Below, in pieces: positions 46,416-57,901 of a stretch of 64,000 nucleotides of DNA. The position numbers and the translations under genes were made by a program. How positions within the stretch are numbered: position 1 is the stretch's first letter; each line of letters begins with the position of its first letter. Source of the stretch: Phoronis australis (Eukaryota > Phoronida > Phoronidae); the NCBI GenBank assembly GCA_002633005.1, contig NMRA01000027.1, positions 1,660,627 to 1,724,626 of the forward strand, written 5' to 3'. Under the pieces are notes generated by a model, which worked only from the letters and a program-made list of their open reading frames with translations, did not search any database and was not told the DNA's origin.

Positions 46416-46463
46416 CCTGGCTGTATCCCAAAGCCATCCCGATGACAAGTACTATACCCACAA
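46416..46463 (-). CDS. 48-nt membrane-helix exon of an unidentified gene
   Basis: Minus strand: acceptor TTGTTTCTAG, donor GTAAGT. One frame reads VGIVLVIGMALGYSQ, a likely part of a membrane helix, phase 1 to 1. It joins in phase to the micro-exon at 40468-40506, giving GYSQ-V-RRILTTY. Upstream exons at higher coordinates were not found. Confidence 0.4.
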
Positions 46464-47119
46464 CTAGAAACAAACATTGCACAATATATGCAATAGCTGG
46501 GAAAACGGTGCACGAAAAGGTCACGAGCAATTCTCGTGCCGGGGTTTTCCGCAGATAAGCTTACAGATGAAACGCCCGTGGGCGTTTATTCGGAAAATTA
46601 TGCCACGGAAACGCTCATGGGTGTTTATTGGTGTTACAACATCTGATGTCAAGTCTCCAGATAGTGGGGCTTCTATTCGGAGAATTTCTTCTTAAAATCC
46701 AACTCAGCATCAACTTTTTGTCACAAATTCAGTTTTGTAGAGCATTTATCTTTTATGTTTTAAGTAAAAAATGTGGATGTCAGGAAAACTATGACTTTCC
46801 GTTCACATGTTCCCTTTTCCAAGTAAATGCCAGGGCGTTTATTTGGTGGTACTAAAACGACTGAAAATTTTCCGAATACACGCCTATGGGCTTATCTACG
46901 GAAAATTCCGGTATGTACCTGTCGATTACCAACGGCGGCAGATGACAGATACTTCAGAAAGAAACTTTAAAAAGAATTACCGCACATGCGTTTTATTCTG
47001 GGAGCCAGGGGGCTGAACCTGATTTTGTCGGATAAAGTTTTCCTTTGATATTTCATGTAGCTTAGGGTTAAGTAACCATGATTTAGGGGGTGACCGTTGG
47101 CAACCTCTCAACATTTTTT

Positions 47120-47660
47120 TAAATATGCAAATTAAGGTCACCATTATTCAAAATTTTATTTTTGATTATAATTTCCTTACCAAGCACTGCAGGCAGATAA
47201 TTTTGACGTTTTCATGTATGTTTCTTTGGTCAGCAAATTTAATAGTGCAATTTTTTTGGTGGATACATTGTCAATTTGCATAATTTATGCAAGTTAAGGC
47301 CGCCATTATTCAAAATTATTCTTGTGCTTATAGCTACGTTACCAGGCACCACAGATGAACTATAATATTTGCACCTATATTCTTATGCTCAATTAGTTAA
47401 ATGAAATCGGTTTGTATGTTTTTGCATAATACATTTGCATAATTAATGCAAATTTGCATAAATAATGCAAATTGAGGGTGCCAGTATTCAAAATTCTACT
47501 TGTCGTTAAAGCTGCGGTACCAAGCACCACAGCTAAACTCTCATGAAATCAATTTGCAAGTTGCAGGATAAATTTGCATAATTTATGCAAATATAGGTGG
47601 CTACTATTAAAAATTCTCTATTTGCTTATATCATTCATATATGGGGCACCACATGAAGCT
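47120..47660. repeat. Four degenerate tandem units rich in GCATAATTTATGCAAAT
   Basis: The block 'ATGCAAATTAAGG ... CCATTATTCAAAATT ... ACCAAGCACCACAG' recurs near 47130, 47285, 47460 and 47580 with uneven spacing (about 120-180 bp). ATGCAAAT also matches the POU/octamer site, which may be chance. Confidence 0.65.
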
Positions 47661-48558
47661 GATTTCGGTATTCTTACTGATGAATGTCTTTACGTTACAA
47701 ATATAAATAATCTTTAATTTATTACACAACAATACAAGTTCTAGTTTTGTCTGATACCCAGGTAAATCTAGGAGACAACCAAATTGTTGCGTATGGGCAG
47801 AGAAGTGACCTTCACAATATAGCTACATGTTTCTACTGTCAACTTAAAGGAGAATGCCACCCAAAAACAACCTATTTTATATCAATTAAGAGCAAGTAGT
47901 TCTACTCGATAACGGCACGTTCGGTTGCGTTACCTGACACGGAAGTGTTGAAATTATCCAATGGCGTCATTGATTTCATACGCAGTCTCTAAAGCAGTTC
48001 ATAACACGGATTACTGGTGTCAGCTTATCGCTTGAATTCATCGTTTAACACCAATAAATCATCAAACTTCGATGTAAAACTCTTAAAAATACACCGAGTT
48101 CTTATAAAAACGTGTTGCTTTATTTCGCTGTTACGTATATATTGGTATTTGGACACAACGTAGCCTACAAATTTCGGCAGGCCAATTTACATGTACCAAG
48201 GTCCGTAGCAGGAGTTTGGGGTCTGTTCGGAGATAAATTCGAAGTATTCTTCCGTGAAATACAGGCAGAAGCACTTAGATCTGTGTTATTTAGACTTGTG
48301 ATTTTTTTAGTTCTAAACACAGAAAACGCTGGTTATCCCGGCCAGTGGCTCGGAACCCAATCAGGCCCATTGCGACTGGACTGACTCGTTATCCCGGCCA
48401 GTGGCTCGGAACCCGATCAAGCCTTCTGCGGTCGCTGGGACTGGCACGAACATAAACCAGCTTGAGTTGGAAACTAAACCTACAGTAACGAAAAGACTAT
48501 AATAGTGAGCCAAAGAAATAATGTGCACGTAATTATTTACGTGAATTAGCTACTTGGG

Positions 48559-48584
48559 NNNNNNNNNNNNNNNNNNNNNNNNNN
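48559..48584. other. Assembly gap (26 N)
   Basis: Run of N inside element copy C. Confidence 1.
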
Positions 48585-49108
48585 GGTTCCCCTTCCACAG
48601 ACCGTCAAGGCAAAGGCTGTACAGTAACAATGATTTGAATAATGTATTTGTATTTCTGAAGAAAGATTCCCCTAACATGTGACCATAGCATATAAAATCG
48701 AGTAATTGTTTCACAACAGCTTTCTATCAGCAAACGCTGAATTAGCAAACGCTCACACGGCCTCGGTGCCCTGTCAATTACCTTTATTGCCAGCATCAAA
48801 AGCCGGTAACGCAGTGGTTTATTCATTGCTGGCTTCTCAACGTTTGCATTCACGATTGAATACTGCAAAGGCATTACAAATTGTACCCAATGAGACAGAC
48901 TTTGTTTCAGTTTTATATAAGCATTGGTTAGGATGAGAATAATTCATTTTTTAAAACAGAACGCAGAATAATAAACGTCTACATGGCAACTCGTCCTGCA
49001 CCAAACCGGACTTAGTAGTCAAGAGCTCATCCAACGAAGATTTCACGGGTCGGATCGTTAGATTTCACAGGCTATCAGTTCGAACCGGAATACACTGATC
49101 AAGAAATA

Positions 49109-49396
49109 CTAGAGGCGCCGTGAACATGCACAGGCAACGGAACGTATGGATAGTTCTTTGGTAAGCCGGATTTCGTCAGAGAAATCACTGTCGACGAAAT
49201 GCCGGCCACAGACACGGAGATGTTTCACGGCCTCATACTTGCTAGTAACAAGGTACCTTTCATTCTTCACTACCGCGACCCACTTCCTAAGCATTTCGGG
49301 CTCTCGAGGAAGTCGAAAAAACGACATACCCGCTTTCTTCGCAGCTTCATTGTTCGGACAAGCGGGAACGATGTATTGCGATATAGCGGCATTCAC
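49109..49396 (-). pseudogene. THAP-domain fragment, best preserved copy
   Basis: One open frame reads YIVPACPNNEAAKKAG, MSFFRLPREPEMLRKWVAVV, SKYEAVKHLRVCGRHFVDSD. This gives C (second ligand), F-F-R-L-P, R-K-W and the C-x-x-H-F pair of a THAP zinc finger. The first ligand position is Tyr rather than Cys. No transposase domain follows, so the element is non-autonomous. A THAP domain at one end fits a DNA-binding remnant of a Kolobok/P-type transposase. Confidence 0.7.
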
Positions 49397-49560
49397 TCAG
49401 CAGACGAACCACTGGCGTCGCTGCGTCGTTTTTCACATTCTTCACAGGTTAACGCGACACCTCTCGGCAAGGTGAGGTCTACCGTATAAGAAGCGATGTG
49501 GATATGGACCGATTAATACGGTAAAAAAGACTAATTAAATCGGGTGGCATTCTCCTTTAA

Positions 49561-50772
49561 TTACTACGACTGTTCTAAGCTCACTAGGTGATTTTCTGAT
49601 TGTGGTGTTTGAAGCTATATTCCTTGTCATAGCAATGCACATGAAGCACAACTACACTTTCGTCACCCGAAACAACATAAGTTTATTAAGTTCACATGCA
49701 CATTTCACGTCCTCTTCCTCAAAAATGGAGCCGTCTTCTTTGTGAGATGTTTCCAGATGATACCTCTTGCCAATGTCTTTGTACTATATCAAGGAACAGG
49801 TTTCTTCGAAAGAACTTATTCACTCGAAGGAAGATTCGACATTTTGTCACTTTTATTTTAGTCTAGCGGTGTGCTCGTGATGTTAAGCATTCTCTTAGCT
49901 CTTTGGCTGGCATTCGGGTCCCTTCATGACGTCGTTTTAGATCAAACTGAGGGTACAAGGTGGCATTCGATTTGATTTGTCGTTGTTAAAGAAAGGTAAA
50001 AAAGAGGTTAAATATAACCATTAAGATCGTTTTCGGTTCCCAGATACGGACAATTCAGTTTGGTTAGTACTTACACAATCAACAATTAAATAGCCAATAT
50101 TCAGCTCTTTTAAAACAGTTTAATCAAAGGATTGGTTTGCCGACTACATTAAAAAATAGTTTTCTCATATTCATTTGATGTATGTCCGTTTGACAAATTT
50201 GTGAAAAAAATTTCGCTGGCCATTCACCTGTACTTCAGAGCCGAGTATGGGCTAAGCTATATTTTGACATTAGTCTTCATACAGCTTGACTGGTTAATGT
50301 TTCAGTGTTTTGCAATTTGAGTGTGATATGTATGACTCCAATTTCTACACATCCAATGTACGTATTTCGAGCTCACAATATGCATACATGTGGAGTATTA
50401 CATGGCGAAGTCGTTATCCCCGGTAATCTAGAGCCGAGTGGATTTTGGAGAATTCTACGAAATCTATGAGGGCTCTAGGTAAGGGGGATAACGTCTGACA
50501 ACATGTAATAATCTATTTATACCACATACTGGACAATAAACACTACTGAATCGGTATACATGTCTCGACTCGCTTCGGCTTTGAAGTACTCTCTATGTCA
50601 GAGGCCTGGGTCTTGTTAAAATAGTAATTTACTCAAACCCAATAGGAAATTTAACAAAATAGAACTACAGTGAATCTATAAAATACGTGTTACGCAAACA
50701 ATCATATGCTTACTACACATCTGATCATGCTAAGCTTTCCCCGTGAAAATATCGTCTGCTAGAGTAAGTTAC
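49561..50772. other. Stretch with one hairpin only
   Basis: Arms 50397-50435 and 50471-50509 (ATTACATG outer, AGAGCC inner) form an imperfect 39-bp stem. Nothing else recognised. Confidence 0.5.
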
Positions 50773-51059
50773 CACTGGTTATAGCCAGCCAGCTAGCTGT
50801 AAGAAGAATGTCTTCAAAATACAGCTAGGTACCACTGTGTGTATTTCTTCCGTAGACCCCGAAAGTGCACACAGCCAGGGTAATTCTGCTCGTCACCTCG
50901 CCGTGAAACTTGTATCAACATGTAAAGCTAAAGACCGGACAAGGTGCATGCAAAATCTGGGAATCAAACGACACTCACCTTGCCCGTTACAGCCGTTTAA
51001 GTGAAAAATAATGTAATAAACGTCATGTTCGTGCATAACTCTCAGCCTTTTCTAACAAT

Positions 51060-51197
51060 GAAATTTTCGGATGTAACAACTTCCTTTATCAACAAAAACA
51101 GAAATAAAGTAAAATCAAACACAAAATGACAATTGTGTTTGATTTTACTTTATTTCTGTTTTTGTTGATAAAGGAAGTTGTTACATCCGAAAATTTC
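51060..51197. repeat. Perfect inverted repeat, 65-bp arms, 8-nt loop
   Basis: Bases 51060-51124 and 51133-51197 are exact reverse complements. The loop is AATGACAA. The outer end reads GAAATTTTCGGATGTAACAA. Perfect identity in an otherwise decayed region implies recent origin or correction. Confidence 0.95.
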
Positions 51198-51744
51198 AAA
51201 TTTCAGTTGATACATTCTTGTTGTTTTATTTACCGATTTATATTCTTCATTTCATGAAACAATAGTATCCTTGGGAGGATCTGGATCGCCTTATTTAGTT
51301 TCAGATATATTTTCTACGTTATCTAACAATGAAAAGTATGTCTTCGTTTTGAAAACAGTACACTCGTGTCACGCGCACGCGCCATTTCCTAAATTTTTGT
51401 GACATCTCTCGGGAGATGGTGATAGCTTGGCAGCAGCAAAATTTCTTCTGAAATTCGGCTTTCCGGTATCAAAATTCTAAAAACTTATAATGAAGTCAAA
51501 CCAGTTTTGTTGTGACGTGTACGCAACCTTGTGAAAGAACAACAGTTGATCTAAGAATCGGCGAAAAAAAAACTGGCCAATAGGTGACACAATATTTCAT
51601 GGCGCCAAAAGCCGTAGCTAAAGATCGCTCCACAACTTAAGCAGCAGAATAACGGTAGAACTTCAGTTTACTCAAGGACGACAGTAGTTTTTAATGACAT
51701 TAATTTTGTGTCAGATTTTATCTTACCACTATTTTACCCACATC

Positions 51745-51780
51745 GGTACAAAGCTGTATATTTATATACAGCTTTGTACC
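51745..51780. repeat. Perfect 16-bp-arm palindrome
   Basis: GGTACAAAGCTGTATA, spacer TTTA, then its exact inverse. It forms the right terminus of the 1,006-bp element. Confidence 0.95.
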
Positions 51781-51796
51781 AAGGCTACACTGGTTA

Positions 51797-54700
51797 CTGA
51801 GTATATCCAAGTAAAATGATTCCGACGACACGTTAGTCGCATTCAAACTGGAAATCGACGATTTACACGTTAGAGAAAATGACAAATAATTTTACTGAAT
51901 TAAAGCTGTCGTTCTTAGTGAAATTAGTCGTCTTATTTCCCATAGCGTATAAATGTAAGTTCAATGCCTTTTGTTGAACATGCGATTATTGCGTGTCTCA
52001 ATTAAGTATTCTATTTTCACGTTCCATGACGTCAGCTGATGAGTGGTGTTTAAGTTGATGACTAGAAACTCTTGCGAAGTGGGTTCGAAACCGGCCTTGG
52101 TCTCCGCCAAATTGTTATTCAACGCGCTTCGAATAACTAAACGGATTATTTAACGTTTGCATTGGCCATGTCAGGCTGATAATGTGGCATAAAATTAATT
52201 ATTGAGCAATTTGTGAGGTATGATAATACTCAGTTTGACAGCTTTTTCACAATTCTCCACTAAAGGATGAGACGTACAAAGCTGAGTAAATGGCACCTGC
52301 GCCTGTCACCGTGGTGTTTTGAAGTCGGCAACACACGCTTCGAAAAGTAGGCGAAAGATGAAAAAAAGTGACTGTTATTTGTTTTTTTTTTAATTGAAGG
52401 ATTGAAAAACGAAAAATGAGCCGGTTTATTCCCAGATTTTGCACGGACTAACAGGGGCCGAGAGCTTTACATATTTAATAAATTCCGTGATCCATGTAAA
52501 TTTTACACGCACCGTTCTCTCGCCTTATTCTGACGCTAGTCAGCTGCTTGGAGCGGTTATCTGGCTAAGTGACAACTGACTAAAACCAATAGGCACAAGT
52601 CATACATAGCACTTAAAGTGTCGTGTTTGTGAGTTTGTTTTATTTCCAGATGTGCTTACCTGACGTTACCCAGATCATTCTCGTAGAAGCAAGGTGTGAA
52701 AAGGCGCTATACCAGATGTTACGTCTTCTCCACTTTCGAGGGTAATGAGACATAAAAGGAAATTTGCAAGCAATAGAGAGGTTTCGCAAAGCGACATGAA
52801 CATGAATTATCACGCATTTTATCCCATACACGTTGAATCTGTCGAGGAAAATACGGCCATGTAATGAAGTTTCCGTATTCACCTCCCGCACTACTTCAAC
52901 AGTGACCTCTGACATGGAAAGTTCGAAAGGTAGTTCAATATTGACTCGACCTCGTTAGCCGGTTCGATCACCAAACTTTCGGAAAATAGTTTAAAGTAAT
53001 ACAAGTATAGCAATGTAAATAACGCTTGACATACAATCCGGTCACAATCACAGGCGCTCGGATTTCCAGATCAATCATAACCATACATAAGAAACATAAA
53101 GGTTGGATTTGCCAAGCCGAGGCTCCCAACTGTTCAAAATCCAAATAAAATCTGCGTGCACCTCCCTCAGTCTGGTATTGCATAAACTTTCGAAGCTTTA
53201 TCTTTCCTAGATCCCATTACCTGTCTTCGTGAGTGGTGAATTAGTGATGGAATTTCCAAAACAATCTCAAAACTCGGAATTCAAGGACCTAAAATATTAA
53301 ACATGGCGGATTTCAGTTGTGCTTCAACTTCTACGCCTGTCGTAGGTGAAACTTCGAGCTTGAGCAAGCAACCTATATTTCAAATTCAATAATTCTAATC
53401 CAAAACTCAACCTAGAAACCAGGTTGCTAGACTCAACTAACTGAGAATGTTAAAGTTAGTATTTTAATAATTATTTTTAACTTTATTCCACTGACGGCTC
53501 GTTTTAGCCCTTAACTTAGAATTTTATTGCATAAACTAGCGTTTCTTGTTCCTCGTCTTGACATCACGCACTTTTTGATTGAAGCACAACACACACTCGT
53601 CCAGGAAACGCAGTCCGTGCAAGCATTACAATGGGCGTGGCCGACGAGTTAACTCAATGGTTTTGGCCAAAAGTAAAGCCTTCAAAAGAAATCACAGTAC
53701 ACAAAAAACTTCGCATATCAATACATTATCAGGATGATTTATATTTGACACAAATATCTGAGTAGTTACATTTATTTGGCAATGATATTTTTAAAGTGCT
53801 CTTTGCTTCTCATGACCAAGTAGTCGAGGGATTGACGGCGCGCGAAAATAGACTTTCGGATTTAGCTCGGAAGCGTCCGTTAAAACCCGGATTTGCGAAG
53901 ACTGTCTGCCATGAAATCACGGAATAGATTCCTTGAATTTGTGATTTTGGCATTCTTTTTGTCGCCAAATCACCACTCGAAGGCAATTTGAAGAGATCAA
54001 ATGAAAGAAGGTATTCAAAGAGTTGTTCGATGCTAGTTTCGTGGAGTTCCATGCACATTTGAGTAGAAAATTTTTAGGAAACGGATTTCGAGTGTCCAAC
54101 CTTTATGTTTTCTTACATGTAGTAGTGAGTGAGGTCATTTCCGATCGAGGAACAGATAAACCCAAGCGCCTGTGGTCTCAATTATATGACAGTTCTGTCT
54201 CAGTTTTCACTTGCTAAATACTTTATCGTCTGCAAATCAGGCGCCGATTCCACGGTAACTACAATATCAAATATTGTTGTTATTTAACTATTTTCAGATG
54301 TTACAAGTTCAATTAAAAGTTACCGTTGTTTTCGTCTTTGTCACCTCTTTTCAAGAAAAAAATCAGCAGCCTAACGCTCAAGTACATGCATATATGATGT
54401 GATACGCCGCGTGAACAGTCTGAGTGAGAATTCGAAGCATATGCTGTCTCGGTGGATACGCGGAATAATGTCTCGTGGGAAATTACATCACTGTACGTTT
54501 TGTGTATGTATTACCGCGTCATTCATGCCATTGTTTACTGTGACAAAATCCCCATAGCGTTTAAATATTTTACAAGAATACAGAGAGATTCGCGTCGCTT
54601 TAAATGCAAAACCTGTTGCCCCTTTGATTCTTATTTCGTGAGATATCGAAAAGGCTTTTATTTTGGTAGGGTTTTCAGTCTTTATTCTTTGCGTCAGCAG

Positions 54701-57700
54701 ATAATGAACACGAATCTTTTGTCTACAAATGTTCTTACAGTTCAGCTGCAAGAAAGATTTTTTCCAGAACGCGTATTCTGCAGTACTTCCCTGCATATCA
54801 TCGCACTAGAATGGAATTTTAACAGATATGATTTTGTGTTGTTAATTTTTTACATGCTTAATTCACATGCATCTATTTATTTTAAACTGCAATTAAATTT
54901 CGCATTCTAAAAGTTGCCCGCTTTTCACAGGACTTCAAATATGCCACTTCTTTATATTCAGCATATTCTATATTGCATATCAGTTTCACAACGCAATACA
55001 GTAAACTTCAATAAATTAAATACAACATGTTTCATTCAAGACTCTGTAAAATGGGCCAATTGTCCATGTAAGCAATACAACGATCAAATCACAGGGGATG
55101 TAACAACCTCGTCATTCACTAACCAAACAGTCTCCAGAAAACAATAACCATTCACTTTTTGTTTGCCGTACATCCTAGTTAGATGGCATATTGTGTACGT
55201 GCACTCACTGAAGACAAAGGGAGAAATCAAAATAAGTCAAATGTGCATGTTTACTTTCATAATCATAAGTATGTCTAAAAAAGTTGCGTTAGAATATAGT
55301 TTTGGCCTGTTGTTGTTTTTCAGTACCGGCGTACAAATGAAGACACAAATGATTGTCACCATACCAAATTTATATTTACGTATTTCATATTCACGTAAGT
55401 ATATTGGAGAACAGCATGAGCTGGTCAAGGATTTTTTTTCAGTTTAGCTTATATGGTCTCAATCAACAAGTCTGAAGAAGAAACTACCCATGGTCGCACT
55501 GCTTATACCAAATAACTTGAGCACCACATGGCCAAATCAAAAAATCAAATGGCTGGACTAAATAACGGAATGACTCCCTGAAAACTCAACTCTTTGACTA
55601 AACTGCATGACGTCGGTGACCAGGGATCCACACTAAGTTTTTAGATTTGCCCACACAGTTTAAGCCGCAGTACAGCCATGCAAATTATTCCAACCCTTTT
55701 AGGGTCAAATTAACAAAAGGCAAGTCGTTCTACATCGCAGACGAATCATTATCAACAAACACAAACATACTTGGCGAAATTTATTTCGCCAAGTAATAAC
55801 AACTGTCAGACGTTTTGTTCGAGGCCCACAGACTGCCAATAAAAAGTAGCAGTGGTGACTATGTACTAGATACTTCAACGCGGGACGGAAGTTTTCTATC
55901 CTACCTGTGCAGCGCTTTCTCGTCGTTAGTGGTTATGGCCCTTGGTCCGCAACATGCTCAACGCGCTTTAACGGGAGTTGACAGTCCATATCTATAGTCT
56001 ATGTTCTTACCTTCCCCAGGCACGAGGTGTAGGTCAACTGTTCACCGTTATACTTACCACGTGCCGGGAGTCTGATACGAAATGTGTAACAGAAATTGAG
56101 CCAGTGGTTAATGCACGTCGTTAGCATGAGATCGAAACAGCAAAATGTCAAATCACCTATCGAGCAAGGAATTTGGGTGAGAATTTATCTCTTTTCAGAA
56201 GTTGATGTGTTCGTGAGCACATGGAGAGTCACAGACGTGTGAGGCGACTCTGAGCATTAGTTATCAACGCGGGTTGTATGCATGTAGACGTGCAACTCTC
56301 TCAGGATCAAAACTACGCTTTATCTTTGTTTGCCCCGGCAGCGTTCTATCATATGTGCACCTAGTTGACTTATATTACGGCAACTCGGTGAATGAAAGTT
56401 TCGAGGGTAGATACAAAGCTGGTGTGTACCTGGAGGGAGATTCGGTTTGAGTGACAGTACTTTAACCTTTGACCTTGGATAAGTGGTAAACAAATATCCA
56501 CGCAGTTTTGCTGGTCCAAAGTGGTTCTCCTCAGTCTTTTTTTTTCGCTACACGTTATATGTATTTCGTATTTGAAGTTCCCCGAGAATGAAGATCGGGC
56601 ACTTTTCTAGACCAATGTGAAATATTGTAAAACGGCCAATTTTTGTGAATAAGGTTTGAGATATCCTTAAGAATGTGTCTTTTGCTAGAGAAAACTTGTA
56701 ACCTAACGCGCAAGTACACACATACAGCATGTAATCTGCCACTCACATGGACATTCTGAGTGATGTAATTAAAAAAAATCTTCCGAAAAATGAAAAAACC
56801 AAGAATTTCAAAGTGTATGGGATAACTATTACAATGCTTGACACCACTGTGCGTATCGACCTCGACCTTCGGTCTCGGTTGATACGCAGAATCAGGTCTC
56901 TTGAGAGTTTACTGCATTCACGCCACCTTCGGTAAGTTTTGTAGGCATATGATGTGAGCGTCTGTTTGCAGAAATGAGTAATGTTTCTGTGCCATAGTGT
57001 AATTTGTGTATGGTTATATAAGTGGACATTGTTCCAGGAGAAGCAGCTTGAGTCATTGGATAGTAAATATTGTAAGTATCTAAAATTTTGTTCCTGCAGT
57101 GTCTTGAAAATACACCAAGGGCGTGAGTATTGCTCATACCTATAACTGAAGAGGGAAATTTTATCTTCATTGATAATTCTAGGAACATATAAACGGATAC
57201 AGTGAGTTGCCGAGAGTCATTTGTGTATTGGAGCCTCGAGTATTAAGGATTGTAGTTGCAAAAAGAAACGATTGTTTGTTATAAGACTCCCTTAATGGAT
57301 AACGAGATAAAACACAATGTATATCCGACAAGAAATTAAAACTGAATTAAAATTCTCTGGTCGGGTGTCTCAGAAAACACAACTCAGCTGACGCCGGATT
57401 ACAGATATTATTCGAGTGGAGAAGTCTGAGAGAGTCCACAATATTGTCGACTTAAGAGACAACTAGGGGATAACCCCATGCCACTTGATGTATCGCCAGG
57501 ATTTTGACTGACAGCTTAACTAACAAATCAGAACGCAGCATTCTTTACACACCTTCGTCTGCGTTTCCAAGCCGTCAAACATATGTAACGTTGGTAGGTC
57601 TTTGATTTGACTTGATTTCGTGTTTTTTTCTGTTTCTTGGCTTTCAAATTTTGCGAATCGATTTTCTTCATTGAAAAAAAACAGGTACTGCATGTCAGCG

Positions 57701-57783
57701 CTTGTTCTATGTTCATATCGAGTCAAGGTTGTGTAGAATGGGTGAAGGGGGTTGTAGGTCGTGGATCGATGGGGTCGAGGTTT
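51797..57783. other. Long stretch without supported features
   Basis: Several open frames of 60-152 codons (for example 54452-54910 plus and 52640-52915 minus) lack domains, sensible splice context or codon bias. A B-box-like GGGTTCGAAACCGG at 52082-52095 hints at an old SINE. No gene is called. Confidence 0.5.
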
Positions 57784-57901
57784 GAGGGAGTCGTGGGTCG
57801 AGGGGGTCGTTGGGTGTGGCTTGCTCACCACATTTCCCCGGATTGTTCTAAAATCCCCTCGACCCCAACACCCAAGGACCCCCTCGACCCACGACTCCCT
57901 C
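57784..57901. repeat. Inverted G-rich repeat (GTCGTGGGTCGAGGGGGTC)
   Basis: Left arm 57784-57819 and right arm 57864-57901 are inverted copies with few mismatches. Related GGTCGTGG and GGGGTCGAGG units precede the left arm, suggesting a decayed minisatellite. Confidence 0.75.

Larger units (their letters stand above)
47844..49560 (-). mobile_element. Kolobok/T2-like non-autonomous element, copy C
   Basis: The ends TTAAAGGAGAATGCCACCC (47844-47862) and its perfect 19-bp inverse (49542-49560) bound a 1,717-bp element. TTAA at the extremities serves as target duplication. Content and length match copy A (17319-19031) in reverse orientation. It includes a 26-base gap. The THAP relic lies near the right end on the minus strand. 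Confidence 0.85.
50782..51787. mobile_element. 1,006-bp foldback-like element with 9-bp target duplication
   Basis: Left end TAGCCAGCCAGCTAGCTGTA, right end ACAGCTTTGTACCAAGGCTA. CACTGGTTA flanks both ends (50773-50781 and 51788-51796). It has no coding frame but contains a perfect 65-bp hairpin (51060-51197), a 36-bp palindrome (51745-51780) and a block shared with 33455-33520. Duplications of 9 bp would suit Mutator/foldback or Merlin-type elements, which is inference. Confidence 0.8.

Noticed and set aside
54452-54910. 152-codon plus-strand frame
   Set aside because: No homology-like motif, AT-rich aromatic composition and stretches typical of chance frames. No splice or promoter support.
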